Source: JALZAI01 sp038212215 (GTDB lineage: Bacteria > Actinomycetota > Actinomycetes > Mycobacteriales > Jatrophihabitantaceae). Taken from it: a stretch of 64,000 bases of DNA. Below are positions 35,386 through 43,113 of this stretch, in pieces. The stretch lies in contig JBBQUT010000011.1 in assembly GCA_038212215.1 (NCBI GenBank), forward strand, positions 1-64,000. The letters run 5' to 3'. Under the pieces are notes generated by a model, which did not search any database, was not told the DNA's origin, and saw only the letters and a program-made list of their open reading frames with translations. A program made the position numbers and the translations under genes. Position 1 is the first letter of the stretch. Every line of letters starts with the position of its first letter.

Positions 35386-37049
35386 AAGCGAGCCGGCTCA
35401 CGGTACTCCCCCCAGACCGGACGGAATGCATTGCAAATCTCGCCAAGCGTTGCCTCGGCGCGCGCAGCGTCGAGCATTGCCGGCAGCGTGTTCTCACCGG
35501 CCGCGGCGGCGGTGAGCATTCGCGCGATCGCGTCGTCGACGGCGCGCTGATCACGCGCCGCGCGGCGCGCGGCGACGACTGCGCGCTGCTCGAGTTCCAC
35601 TTCGTGCGAAACACGGGCGATCTCCAGCGGTTCGCCGACGTCGCCGGTCAACGTGTTCACGCCGACGATCCTTTTATCGCCCTTTTCCATAGCCACCTGG
35701 TAGGTGAAGGAGGAATCGGCGATCTCGCCGATGAACCAGCCGTCCTCGATGCCACGCAGCAGTCCGGCGGTGATCGTGGCGTCGCCGCCGAGCTCCTTTA
35801 TCCGCTCGAAGATCTTCTCCGCCTCGACCTCCATCCGGTCGGTCAGGGCCTCGACGTACCACGATCCGCCGAGCGGGTCGACGACGTTGAGCACGCCGGT
35901 TTCTTCGGCGATCACCTGCTGGGTGCGTAGCGCGATCTGCGCCGCCTTCTGCGACGGCAACGCCAACACCTCGTCGAGGGCGTTGGTGTGCAGCGAATTC
36001 GTGCCTGCGAGCACCGCCGCCATCGCCTCGACCGCGGTGCGGACGATGTTGTTCTCCGGCTGCTGCGCGGTCAGCGAAACGCCCGCTGTCTGGGTGTGGA
36101 ACCGCAGCCACTGCGCGCGCTCGGTCGTGGCGCCGTAGACGTCGCGCATCCAGCGCGCCCAGATGCGCCGCGCGGCGCGCAGCTTCGCGATCTCTTCGAA
36201 GAAATCGATGTGCGCGTCGAAGAAGAACGACAACCCCGGCGCGAACCGATCGACGTCCAGGCCACGGGACTTGCCGAGTTCGACGTATCCGAAACCGTCG
36301 GCAAGGGTGAAGGCGAGTTCCTGCACGGCTGTCGCACCGGCCTCGCGGATGTGATAGCCCGACACCGACACCGGTTTGTACGCGGGGATCTCGGCATCGA
36401 CGTACTCCATCAGATCGCCGATCAGCTTCAGATGCGGCTCCGGCGGATAAATCCACTCCTTCTGCGCGATGTACTCCTTGAAAATGTCGGTCTGCAGCGT
36501 GCCGTTCAGCTTGGACGTGTCGGCGCCCTGCCGCTCGGCCGCGACGACGTACATGCAGAACACCGGCACGGCTGGTCCGCTGATCGTCATCGAGGTCGTG
36601 GTCGCCGCCAGATCGATTCCGTCGAAGAGGATGTCCATGTCGGCGGCCGAGTCGATCGCGACGCCGCAGTGTCCCACCTCGCCGAGCGCGCGTTCGTCAT
36701 CGGAGTCGCGTCCCATCAGGGTGGGCATGTCGAAGGCCACTGACAACCCGCCGCCGCCTTCGCCGAGGATCATCTTGTAGCGCTCGTTGGTTTGCTTCGC
36801 GGTGCCGAAGCCTGCGAACTGGCGGATCGTCCATGGCTTGCCGCGGTAGCCGGACGGATGGATGCCCCGGGTGAACGGATATTCGCCCGGCCACCCGATG
36901 CGCTCCATCCGCTCGTCAGCTCCGCTCGGTCCGTAGACCGGCTCGACCTCGGTCCCGGACAGGGTGGTGTAGTCGCGCTCTGTCGTGCGCGCGGCGGCAT
37001 AGTTCGCCTGCCAGCGCTCGCGTCCTTCGGCAATCTGCTCGGCGTCCAT
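35382..37049 (-). CDS. icmA: isobutyryl-CoA mutase large subunit (IcmA-like)
   Basis: The 555-residue protein is the catalytic barrel of a coenzyme B12-dependent acyl-CoA mutase without the B12-binding domain. Substrate residues point to isobutyryl-CoA: Phe78 in WTIRQFAGFG and Gln196 in KEYIAQKEW correspond to Phe80 and Gln198 of known IcmA, where methylmalonyl-CoA mutase has Tyr and Arg. The catalytic His is in VSGYHIREAG. The small B12-binding subunit is not in the window. The gene overlaps the broken phosphatase end by 4 bases, convergently. A 20-bp palindrome lies over its promoter. 2-Hydroxyisobutyryl-CoA mutase is less likely given Phe78. Confidence 0.88.
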   Translation of the reverse strand: MDAEQIAEGRERWQANYAAARTTERDYTTLSGTEVEPVYGPSGADERMERIGWPGEYPFTRGIHPSGYRGKPWTIRQFAGFGTAKQTNERYKMILGEGGGGLSVAFDMPTLMGRDSDDERALGEVGHCGVAIDSAADMDILFDGIDLAATTTSMTISGPAVPVFCMYVVAAERQGADTSKLNGTLQTDIFKEYIAQKEWIYPPEPHLKLIGDLMEYVDAEIPAYKPVSVSGYHIREAGATAVQELAFTLADGFGYVELGKSRGLDVDRFAPGLSFFFDAHIDFFEEIAKLRAARRIWARWMRDVYGATTERAQWLRFHTQTAGVSLTAQQPENNIVRTAVEAMAAVLAGTNSLHTNALDEVLALPSQKAAQIALRTQQVIAEETGVLNVVDPLGGSWYVEALTDRMEVEAEKIFERIKELGGDATITAGLLRGIEDGWFIGEIADSSFTYQVAMEKGDKRIVGVNTLTGDVGEPLEIARVSHEVELEQRAVVAARRAARDQRAVDDAIARMLTAAAAGENTLPAMLDAARAEATLGEICNAFRPVWGEYREPARF

Positions 37050-37055
37050 ACCGTC

Positions 37056-37078
37056 AATTTACTTGGACGTCCTAGTAA
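37056..37078 (-). promoter_or_regulatory. icmA promoter with a 20-bp near-perfect palindromic operator
   Basis: On the plus strand TTACTTGGACGTCCTAGTAA (37059-37078) is an inverted repeat with one mismatched pair around GGACGTCC. On the minus strand a TAAATT hexamer (37061-37056) ends 6 bases before the icmA ATG and overlaps the palindrome edge. A dimeric repressor (TetR or similar) bound here would block the -10/-35 region. The regulator is not identified. Confidence 0.7.
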
Positions 37079-37105
37079 GTGCCACTGTGTGATCCAGCAC
37101 CCCTC

Positions 37106-37111
37106 TACTCT
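37106..37111 (+). promoter_or_regulatory. -10 element of the sortase gene (leaderless)
   Basis: TACTCT ends 6 bases before GTG 37118, consistent with a leaderless transcript. It lies 28 bases from the icmA palindrome, so a regulator there might also affect this promoter. Confidence 0.45.
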
Positions 37112-37117
37112 GTAGGG

Positions 37118-37894
37118 GTGAGCAAACCGGCTGACAGCGACACATCTCGCCAGCGCGTCGTGCTGGTCGTTGTCGCACTGCTCGTCATCGCCGTAGCCAC
37201 CACAGCAGCGCTCTGGGCGAACCGCGGACGCCCCTCGGCGGCGCCCACCGCCCGCGCCCGAGTCCCGCTGCCCACGCCGGCCACCTTGCCTGCCCGGACG
37301 CCGACGCCGACCCCTACGCGCTCGCGCGCGAGGCCCCGGATTCCACACGAGTTCGTTGCCGCCGCCGCACCGACGTCGTTCGCGATCGCCGGACCGAAGT
37401 TCACGATCAAGGCGCACGTCTGCGGCATGGACAACGTCCGCCCGCTCGACCCGCCCGGTGAGCAGCATCACACCGTCTGTTGGGTGCAGCACGGCTTCGG
37501 CGTGCCCCCCGGCAGCCGGTCCGCGACGACCTACATCCTCGGGCACGCCTGGGCGCAGGACTCCCTGGAAGTGCTGAACAAGGCCTCCGCGCCCGCCACC
37601 CGCGAGATCCTGCACGCCCGGCCGGTGTACGTCAGCGGGGTGGCGACCTACCCCGCGCACGCGCTCGACGGCTACGTGATCTCGTTGCGAACGCCGTCCG
37701 GGTTGCTGCGTTACACGGTCGACAGCGCCTACGGTGTGGCGAAGTCCCAAGCCGCGTCCGTCGCGCCGCTGATGAACGAGGCCGCCAAGCAACGCGTGGT
37801 CATCATCACCTGCGCGGAGCTCAACGGAGTCGACTACGACTACAACGTAATCGTCCAAGCCCGGCTGAGCGCGTCGCTCGCGAGCCGCACGTGA
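37118..37894 (+). CDS. sortase-family transpeptidase-like protein
   Basis: The 258-residue protein has an N-terminal membrane anchor (about residues 11-32), a Pro/Thr-rich linker and a sortase barrel. The catalytic His is in TTYILGHAWAQD and the Cys in RVVIITCAELNG. The usual Arg near the end (class F-like YRDN) reads YDYN here, so the third catalytic residue is uncertain. Sortases attach LPxTG-type proteins to the wall; no such substrate is encoded nearby. GTG 37118 is set by a -10 box 6 bases upstream. A GTG at 37079 is the alternative. Confidence 0.78.
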   Translation: MSKPADSDTSRQRVVLVVVALLVIAVATTAALWANRGRPSAAPTARARVPLPTPATLPARTPTPTPTRSRARPRIPHEFVAAAAPTSFAIAGPKFTIKAHVCGMDNVRPLDPPGEQHHTVCWVQHGFGVPPGSRSATTYILGHAWAQDSLEVLNKASAPATREILHARPVYVSGVATYPAHALDGYVISLRTPSGLLRYTVDSAYGVAKSQAASVAPLMNEAAKQRVVIITCAELNGVDYDYNVIVQARLSASLASRT

Positions 37895-37969
37895 GCGCGT
37901 GCGCTACAAATGGTGCACAGCTTGACCGAGCGGCTGCGATCGCCGACCGTGCTAGAAGGAGACGGCCCG

Positions 37970-38641
37970 ATGCAACTGGAATCAGCACGCCTGCAGGAGC
38001 TATACCGCTCGCGCTTCGGGGGTGAAGGTGAGCAGCGTGCGGACCTGTGGCAGGTTCTGTGCCACGACTTCTTCCAGAAGTGGGTGCCGACACACTCGAC
38101 GGTGCTCGACCTCGCCGCCGGTCACTGCGAATTCGTCAACAACATCAAAGCCGGCCGCCGGATCGCCGTTGATCTGAATCCGGACGTCGGCAAGCACGCC
38201 GGGGTGGGTGTGGAGACGGTGATTTGTCCGTCCGACGACATGGCCGACGTGGCGACCGCAAGCATCGACCGCGTATTCGTCAGTAACTTCTTCGAACACA
38301 TCCCGCGCGAGACCATCCTGTCGACGCTGCTGGAAACGCATCGGGTCCTGCGCGCGGACGGACAGCTGCTGATCTTGCAGCCCAATGTGCGCTTCTGTGC
38401 CAAGGACTACTGGCAGTTCTTCGACCACATCACGCCAGTCGACGACCGCGCGCTCACCGAGGCCTTGATCGGCTGCGGATACGAGGTCGTCCACTCGATC
38501 CCGCGGTTCCTGCCCTACAGCACGAAGAGCCGGCTCCCCAGCGGACCGGCACTCGTACGCCTCTACCTGAAGGTGCCGTTGGCCTGGCGGGTGCTCGGTG
38601 CGCAGTCGTTCATCGTCGCCCGTCCCGTATCAAACTCCTGA
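37970..38641 (+). CDS. class I SAM-dependent methyltransferase
   Basis: The 223-residue product has the SAM motif STVLDLAAGHCEFVNNI, IAVDLNPD (acidic loop) and SFFEHIPRETILSTLLETHRVLRADGQLLILQPN, typical of Methyltransf_11/23. ATG 37970 is set by AGAAGGAG 8 bases upstream; an ATG at 37910 in the same frame lacks this. It follows the sortase by 75 bases. The C-terminal YLKVPLAWRVLGAQSF is common in sugar- or lipid-linked methyltransferases, but the substrate is unknown. Confidence 0.82.
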   Translation: MQLESARLQELYRSRFGGEGEQRADLWQVLCHDFFQKWVPTHSTVLDLAAGHCEFVNNIKAGRRIAVDLNPDVGKHAGVGVETVICPSDDMADVATASIDRVFVSNFFEHIPRETILSTLLETHRVLRADGQLLILQPNVRFCAKDYWQFFDHITPVDDRALTEALIGCGYEVVHSIPRFLPYSTKSRLPSGPALVRLYLKVPLAWRVLGAQSFIVARPVSNS

Positions 38642-38656
38642 AACAGCCCCAATACG

Positions 38657-38692
38657 ACAGGGAGAGCTTCCCTGACGGGAAGCTCTCCCTGT
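38657..38692 (+). terminator. strong hairpin terminator, 16-bp perfect stem
   Basis: ACAGGGAGAGCTTCCC pairs perfectly with GGGAAGCTCTCCCTGT around a TGAC loop. It lies 15 bases after the methyltransferase stop and 75 bases from the end of the convergent MarR gene, so it probably acts in both directions. No T tract follows, as is common in high-GC actinobacteria. Confidence 0.85.
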
Positions 38693-38767
38693 TGTCCCCT
38701 CCGGACACAACCCTTGTTCGTGATGTACAACGACGCGACCCGGGAGGGGTTACGCACCGGCCCAGGA

Positions 38768-39283
38768 TTAAACGAAGTCGCCGGCCTGTGCGCGCAGCGT
38801 GCGCAGGATCGTGAAGATCTCGCCGAGTTGGCCGTCGTCCAGAGCGGTCAAACCGAAGCGCGCGGAGTTGAACAAGGCAGTGGCCCGCTCCGCGACATCG
38901 CGCCCCGCGGGCGTGATCGCTGCCAGGGTGCCCCGCCCGTCGCGAGGGTTGGGCTCGCGCCGCACCAGCCCGCCACCTTCGAGGCGATGAATCACGTTCG
39001 TCACCGACGTGGCATGTACCTGCAACCGTTCGCCGATCTTCGACAGCGGCAGCGCACCTTCGCGCGAATGCATGAGCAACACCAGCGCCTCGTACCGGCT
39101 GAAGGTAATGCCGAATGGCCGAAGCATCGCGTCGAGTTCGGCGAGCAGGATCTGGTGCGCCCGCATGATCGAAGTCACCGCGCGCATCGAGGCGTAGACC
39201 GCGGGATCCTGGCCGGGCCACGTGCGCTGCCACAGCTCACCGGCGCGGTCGATCGGATCGAACGCGAGCGGCGGCTGCACCAT
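38768..39283 (-). CDS. MarR family transcriptional regulator
   Basis: The 171-residue protein has the winged-helix core: ITFSRYEALVLLMHSREGALPLSKIGERLQVHATSVTNVIHRLEGGGLVRREPNPRDGRGTLAAIT (about residues 60-125), with the DxR wing. It is divergent from glutaryl-CoA dehydrogenase with a 74-bp gap and may regulate it, sensing an acyl-CoA or aromatic ligand; this is inference from position. ATG 39283 has a TACCCT box 6 bases upstream. Confidence 0.88.
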   Translation of the reverse strand: MVQPPLAFDPIDRAGELWQRTWPGQDPAVYASMRAVTSIMRAHQILLAELDAMLRPFGITFSRYEALVLLMHSREGALPLSKIGERLQVHATSVTNVIHRLEGGGLVRREPNPRDGRGTLAAITPAGRDVAERATALFNSARFGLTALDDGQLGEIFTILRTLRAQAGDFV

Positions 39284-39289
39284 GCAGGC

Positions 39290-39350
39290 AGGGTAATCAC
39301 CCGGGTACCGACTGCGTGCGTGCACCGTCGACAGAATCGGTGAGTAACGT
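39290..39350. promoter_or_regulatory. divergent leaderless promoters of marR and gcdH
   Basis: Minus-strand TACCCT (39295-39290) lies 6 bases from the MarR ATG. Plus-strand TAACGT (39345-39350) lies 7 bases from the gcdH ATG. Between them a perfect 8-base palindrome ACCCGGGT sits next to the marR -10 and is a candidate operator half-site region. All assignments are from pattern only. Confidence 0.45.
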
Positions 39351-39357
39351 GCCGCAC

Positions 39358-40530
39358 ATGAGCGACGCACTCGACCGGTTAGACCTGCTCGATCTCGACG
39401 ACGAACTCGGTGAAGAGGACCGTCTGCTGCGCGACACCGTCCGCAAATTCTCCGACGACCGGCTGCGCCCGCACATCCGCGACTGGTTCGAGGCGGGCAC
39501 CCTGCCCGCGCGCGATCTCGCCCTCGAATTCGGCAAGCTCGGGGTGCTGGGCATGCACCTGAAGGGGTATGGCTGCCAGGGCGCAACTGCCTCGCAGTAC
39601 GGACTGGTGTGCGCCGAGGTCGAGGCCGTCGACTCCGGGCTGCGCTCGCTCGTCAGCGTGCAGGGCTCACTCGCGATGTTCGCGATTCACGCCTACGGCA
39701 GCGAGGAGCAGAAGGAGCGGTGGCTGCCGCAGATGGCCGCCGGCGAGGCGATCGGATGCTTCGGCCTGACCGAGCCCGACTCCGGTTCTGATCCCGGCTC
39801 GATGCGTACCCGCGCGGTGCGCGACGGTGCGGACTGGTTGCTCTCCGGAAACAAGATGTGGATCACTAACGGCTCCATCTCCGACGTTGCCGTCGTGTGG
39901 GCGCGAACCGAGGAGGGCATCCGCGGGTTCCTTGTCGAGAAAGGCATGCCGGGCTTCACCGCGCAGGACGTGCACCACAAGATCTCGCTGCGCGCCTCGA
40001 TCACCAGCGAGCTGATCCTGGACGAGGTGCGGGTGCCGGCGTCCGCCGAACTTCCCGGCGCGCGCGGCCTGCGCGGGCCGCTCGGCTGCCTGACCGAGGC
40101 ACGTTTCGGGATCATCTGGGGGGTCACCGGTGCGGCCCGCGACGCGCTCGCCGCGACGCTGGACTATGCCGGTAGCCGCACCCAGTTCGACCGTCCGATC
40201 GCGGGCTTCCAACTCACCCAGCGCAAGTTCGCCGAGATGGCGGTCGCGTTGCAGCAGGCCCAGCTCACTGCGCAGCGACTGGGTGAGTTGAAGGACGCGG
40301 GCCGGATCAAGGGGCACCAGATCAGCTTCGGCAAGTTCGCGAACGTGTCGGCCGCCCTGGGCATCTGCCGCGAGGCGCGCTCGATACTCGGCGGCAGCGG
40401 GATCACCACCGAGTACCCGGTGCTGCGCCATGCGGTGAACCTGGAGACCGTCTACACCTACGAGGGCACCCACGAAGTGCACACGCTGGTGCTCGGATCA
40501 CAGCTGACCGGGCTGGACGCCTTCCGCTGA
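39358..40530 (+). CDS. gcdH: glutaryl-CoA dehydrogenase-like acyl-CoA dehydrogenase
   Basis: The 390-residue flavoprotein has ACAD landmarks: SVQGSLAMFAIHAYGSEEQKERWLP, CFGLTEPDSGSDPGSM, WITNGSISDVAVVWAR, and the catalytic Glu in VYTYEGTHEVHTLVLGSQLTG. The DSGLRSLVSVQGS block and EGTHEVH placement match glutaryl-CoA dehydrogenases of lysine/tryptophan breakdown. Its product crotonyl-CoA is the substrate of the Ccr encoded 7 kb away, so it could feed that route. It is too short for the fused methylsuccinyl-CoA dehydrogenase type. ATG 39358 has a TAnnnT box 7 bases upstream. Confidence 0.88.
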   Translation: MSDALDRLDLLDLDDELGEEDRLLRDTVRKFSDDRLRPHIRDWFEAGTLPARDLALEFGKLGVLGMHLKGYGCQGATASQYGLVCAEVEAVDSGLRSLVSVQGSLAMFAIHAYGSEEQKERWLPQMAAGEAIGCFGLTEPDSGSDPGSMRTRAVRDGADWLLSGNKMWITNGSISDVAVVWARTEEGIRGFLVEKGMPGFTAQDVHHKISLRASITSELILDEVRVPASAELPGARGLRGPLGCLTEARFGIIWGVTGAARDALAATLDYAGSRTQFDRPIAGFQLTQRKFAEMAVALQQAQLTAQRLGELKDAGRIKGHQISFGKFANVSAALGICREARSILGGSGITTEYPVLRHAVNLETVYTYEGTHEVHTLVLGSQLTGLDAFR

Positions 40531-40539
40531 GAGCTCTCG

Positions 40540-41289
40540 CTAGCCGACGACTGCGCTCCTGCAGTCGGTCGGACTGGCGTTGCCAAGCCCGCCGTTCCAG
40601 TAAGTCACGCACACGGTGTGTGTGCCGGGCCGCATCTTGACCCAGAAGCTGAACCAGTGCCGCCCGCTGATGTGGAAGATGGCGTTCACCCGCTGCGACC
40701 AGAGGTTGGTGCGCGTGCGCATGAGCCACCAACCGTCCGGGCGCGCGGTGTAGATCATCGAGGTGGCGCGGAAGTCGGGGTCGAACGCCCAGCCATAGGC
40801 ATGCACCGAGTGCGCCCAGCCGTGCACGATCATCGCGTGCAGCGGGTTGTGCGCCGCCAGATTGATCGTCCCCAGCGGGGCAGAAGTCGCGCCCCCGTTG
40901 CTCTTGGTCAGGCCGGCGCGGATGCTGCAGACCGGCCACGCACCCGGCCCCTGCCGGTACAGCACGCGCTGCGCGACGGCGATCTGCTCGTCTCGGGTGG
41001 CGAGGTCGGCGCGCGAGGCGTAGCGCCCACCGCCGTAGCCCCCCCACGTGGACGAGGAGAACTGCAGCCCGCCGTAGTAGCCGTTGCCGGTGTTGATGTT
41101 CCAGCGACCACCGCTCTCGCACGCCGCGACCCGATTCCACACCGCGCCCGCGTCGGCACGCGCAGCGGGTGCAGCGACCAGCGCTGCCGCCGACACAGCG
41201 AGGATGGCGAGCGCGGCGCCGGCCGCGCGGGCAGGGCGACGCTTGTGGGCGGGGCGCTGCTGATCGCGGCGCAACGACAGGATGAACAT
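40540..41289 (-). CDS. secreted Rpf/transglycosylase-like protein
   Basis: The 249-residue protein has a signal peptide (to about residue 45, ARADA), then a resuscitation-promoting-factor domain: VWNRVAACESGGRWNINTGNGYYGGLQFSSSTW, with the catalytic Glu in CESGG. The C-terminal 110 residues are not a LysM or G5 domain and I do not recognise them; they may be a cell-wall binding module with paired Cys. It would cleave peptidoglycan during regrowth. No c-di-AMP riboswitch is present in the roughly 100-base leader. Confidence 0.88.
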   Translation of the reverse strand: MFILSLRRDQQRPAHKRRPARAAGAALAILAVSAAALVAAPAARADAGAVWNRVAACESGGRWNINTGNGYYGGLQFSSSTWGGYGGGRYASRADLATRDEQIAVAQRVLYRQGPGAWPVCSIRAGLTKSNGGATSAPLGTINLAAHNPLHAMIVHGWAHSVHAYGWAFDPDFRATSMIYTARPDGWWLMRTRTNLWSQRVNAIFHISGRHWFSFWVKMRPGTHTVCVTYWNGGLGNASPTDCRSAVVG

Positions 41290-41328
41290 TGAGGAGCCTC
41301 TCGGGGCGGGGGTCTCGGGGCAGCACAG

Positions 41329-41344
41329 GTAACGAACGGGTTAC
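41329..41344. promoter_or_regulatory. inverted repeat upstream of the Rpf-like gene
   Basis: GTAAC-6 bases-GTTAC lies 40-55 bases upstream of the start codon. MtrA-type response regulators use GTAAC-like half-sites upstream of wall hydrolase genes in actinobacteria, but usually as direct repeats, so the link is only suggestive. Confidence 0.3.
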
Positions 41345-41384
41345 GGGACACCGTAGGCGAGAGTCGTTGCAGGAGCAAATAAGC

Positions 41385-42662
41385 TCAACCTCGACTTGAC
41401 CCTTCGCTGCGACCGCCCGCTGACTCGGACAGCTCCCTGATCCGGCGGGTGAGAAACGCGCGCTCCACCGCGTTCTCGCTACACAGCAGTGCCTCCCCGT
41501 AGGCGTCGCATGCCTCCCGGTCGCGGCCCAACTGGTGCAGGAACTGCGCTCGGGCTGAGGCGAGGTAGGCGTACCCGGCGAGCTGCGGCTCGCTGCCCAG
41601 CGCTTCCAATTCGTCCAATCCGGCGGCCGGTCCGCGAGCGAACCCGACCGCGACAGCCCGGTTGAGCGCCACAACCGGCGAGGGCCAGATCCGAGCGAGC
41701 ACGCCGTAAAGGGCGACGATCTCGTCCCAGTCCGTCGCCGCCCAACTGACTGCCTCGGCATGCACGGCAGCAATCGCAGCCTGCAGCGCATAACGGCTGG
41801 GCGGACGCGCCCGCACCGCCGCGCGTACGAGAGCGACCCCCTCGGCGATCTCGGCGCGGTGCCAGCGGCTGCGGTCTTGCTCGGCGAGCAGGGTGAGCTC
41901 ACCGGCGGCGTCCACCCGGGTGTCGCGCCGCGCGTCCGACAGCAACATGAGCGCCAGAAGGCCGGTCACGTCGGCCGACGACGGGACCAACACGCGCAGC
42001 GTGCGGGCGAGTTGTAGCGCGCGTTCGACCAGGTCGCGGCGCACCAGATCGGGTCCGGACGGAGCGGTGTGCCCGGTCGTGAACAGCAGATGGACGACGA
42101 CGAGCACTCCGTCCATACGCTCAGGCAGCTGATCGGCGTCCGGCACCCGGTACGGGATGCGCGCGGTCGCGATCTTCTTTTTCGCGCGGGTGATACGCGC
42201 TGCCATCGTCGTCTCAGAGACCAGGAACGCGCGGGCCACTTCGGCCGTCGACAGCCCGCACAGCAGGCGCAGCGTCAGCGCCACCTGCGCCTCGAGCGCC
42301 AGCGCCGGGTGGCAGCAGGTGCAGATCAGGCGCAGTCGGTCATCGGGGATAGTGCCGAGCGGCGTCGCGTCGTGCGCGGCCTCGTCCATGACCAGTTCGG
42401 GCAGCATTCGGCGCAGCGTCTGATCGCGGCGCAGCACGTCGAGCGCACGGCGCCGGGCGGTGGTCGTGAGCCAGGCCGCGGGCCTGGCCGGCACCCCGGC
42501 GTGAGCCCAGGCGACGAGGGCGCGCGCGTACGCGTCCTGCACGCACTCCTCCGCGAGATCGATGTCGCGGGTGACGCGCACGGTCGCCGCGAGGACGAAG
42601 CCCCACTCGCGACGGTGCGCGTCGGCAACAGCGGCAGCGACCGCGTCCGCATCGGTAATCAG
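41385..42662 (-). CDS. ECF sigma factor with C-terminal TPR-like extension (ECF42/SigJ-like group)
   Basis: The 425-residue protein has sigma region 2 (EECVQDAYARALVAWA, AAWLTTTARRRALDVLRRD), region 4 (LRLLCGLSTAEVARAFLVSETTMAARITRAKKKI) and a long helical extension (DUF6596) with MDGVLVVVHLLF and a TPR-like end. This is the ECF42 layout, normally paired with a DGPF/YCII protein as here, with no anti-sigma gene. No ATG, GTG or TTG lies at the expected start. CTG 42662 forms a CTGA overlap with the DGPF stop, mirroring the ATGA/GTGA overlaps elsewhere, and is proposed. The next upstream ATG (42845) would extend the frame across the DGPF gene. Confidence 0.85.
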   Translation of the reverse strand: MITDADAVAAAVADAHRREWGFVLAATVRVTRDIDLAEECVQDAYARALVAWAHAGVPARPAAWLTTTARRRALDVLRRDQTLRRMLPELVMDEAAHDATPLGTIPDDRLRLICTCCHPALALEAQVALTLRLLCGLSTAEVARAFLVSETTMAARITRAKKKIATARIPYRVPDADQLPERMDGVLVVVHLLFTTGHTAPSGPDLVRRDLVERALQLARTLRVLVPSSADVTGLLALMLLSDARRDTRVDAAGELTLLAEQDRSRWHRAEIAEGVALVRAAVRARPPSRYALQAAIAAVHAEAVSWAATDWDEIVALYGVLARIWPSPVVALNRAVAVGFARGPAAGLDELEALGSEPQLAGYAYLASARAQFLHQLGRDREACDAYGEALLCSENAVERAFLTRRIRELSESAGGRSEGSSRG

Positions 42663-43003
42663 GCGTCGAACACCGCGATCGGTCGGATCTCGACTCCGCC
42701 GCGGGGCGCCGGGATCTCTTTGGCCAGCTCGATCGCGGCGTCCAGATCGGGCGCTTCGAGCACGTAGAAACCGCCGAGCGCCTCCTTGGTCTCCACGAAC
42801 GGTCCGTCGGTGACGGTGACCGTGCCACCGTCTGAGCGCAAGCACGTCGCGGTGCTGGTCGCCTGGAGCGCGTCGCCGGCGAGAACCGCGTCCTTGTGCT
42901 CGTCCATGAAACTCCAGTGCTTTGCGTACTCGGCGGCGAGCGCAGGGTCCGGCGCACCGTCGGGTGTCTCGGTCTCGTAGATGAGCACGATGTATTTGGC
43001 CAT
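42659..43003 (-). CDS. DGPF/YCII-domain protein
   Basis: The 114-residue protein begins MAKYIVLIYETETPDG and contains VTVTDGPFVETKEALGGFYVLEAPDLDAAIELAKEIP, the DGPF signature of YCII-like proteins. These small dimeric ferredoxin-fold proteins are the usual genomic partners and targets of ECF42 sigma factors; the reaction is unknown. ATG 43003 has GAGGA about 7 bases upstream. It is co-transcribed with the downstream sigma factor gene. Confidence 0.92.
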   Translation of the reverse strand: MAKYIVLIYETETPDGAPDPALAAEYAKHWSFMDEHKDAVLAGDALQATSTATCLRSDGGTVTVTDGPFVETKEALGGFYVLEAPDLDAAIELAKEIPAPRGGVEIRPIAVFDA

Positions 43004-43102
43004 GTCGTCATCCTCACATTTGTGGCCCGCGGGTCGAGCCGTCTCCGATACCCGACGAACAGCATCGGCGCCGATCGACAGTTGCGCCAGATGGCGGGGC
43101 AA

Positions 43103-43108
43103 TAAGCT
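43103..43108 (+). promoter_or_regulatory. -10 element of the DUF2127 gene
   Basis: TAAGCT ends 5 bases before GTG 43114 and 8 before ATG 43117, fitting a leaderless start at either codon. No Shine-Dalgarno is visible. Confidence 0.4.
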
Positions 43109-43113
43109 GTCCG

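Noticed and set aside
41290..41384. c-di-AMP (ydaO) riboswitch before the Rpf-like gene
   Set aside because: The leader is under 100 bases and I could not find the conserved paired regions; only a short GTAAC/GTTAC inverted repeat is present.
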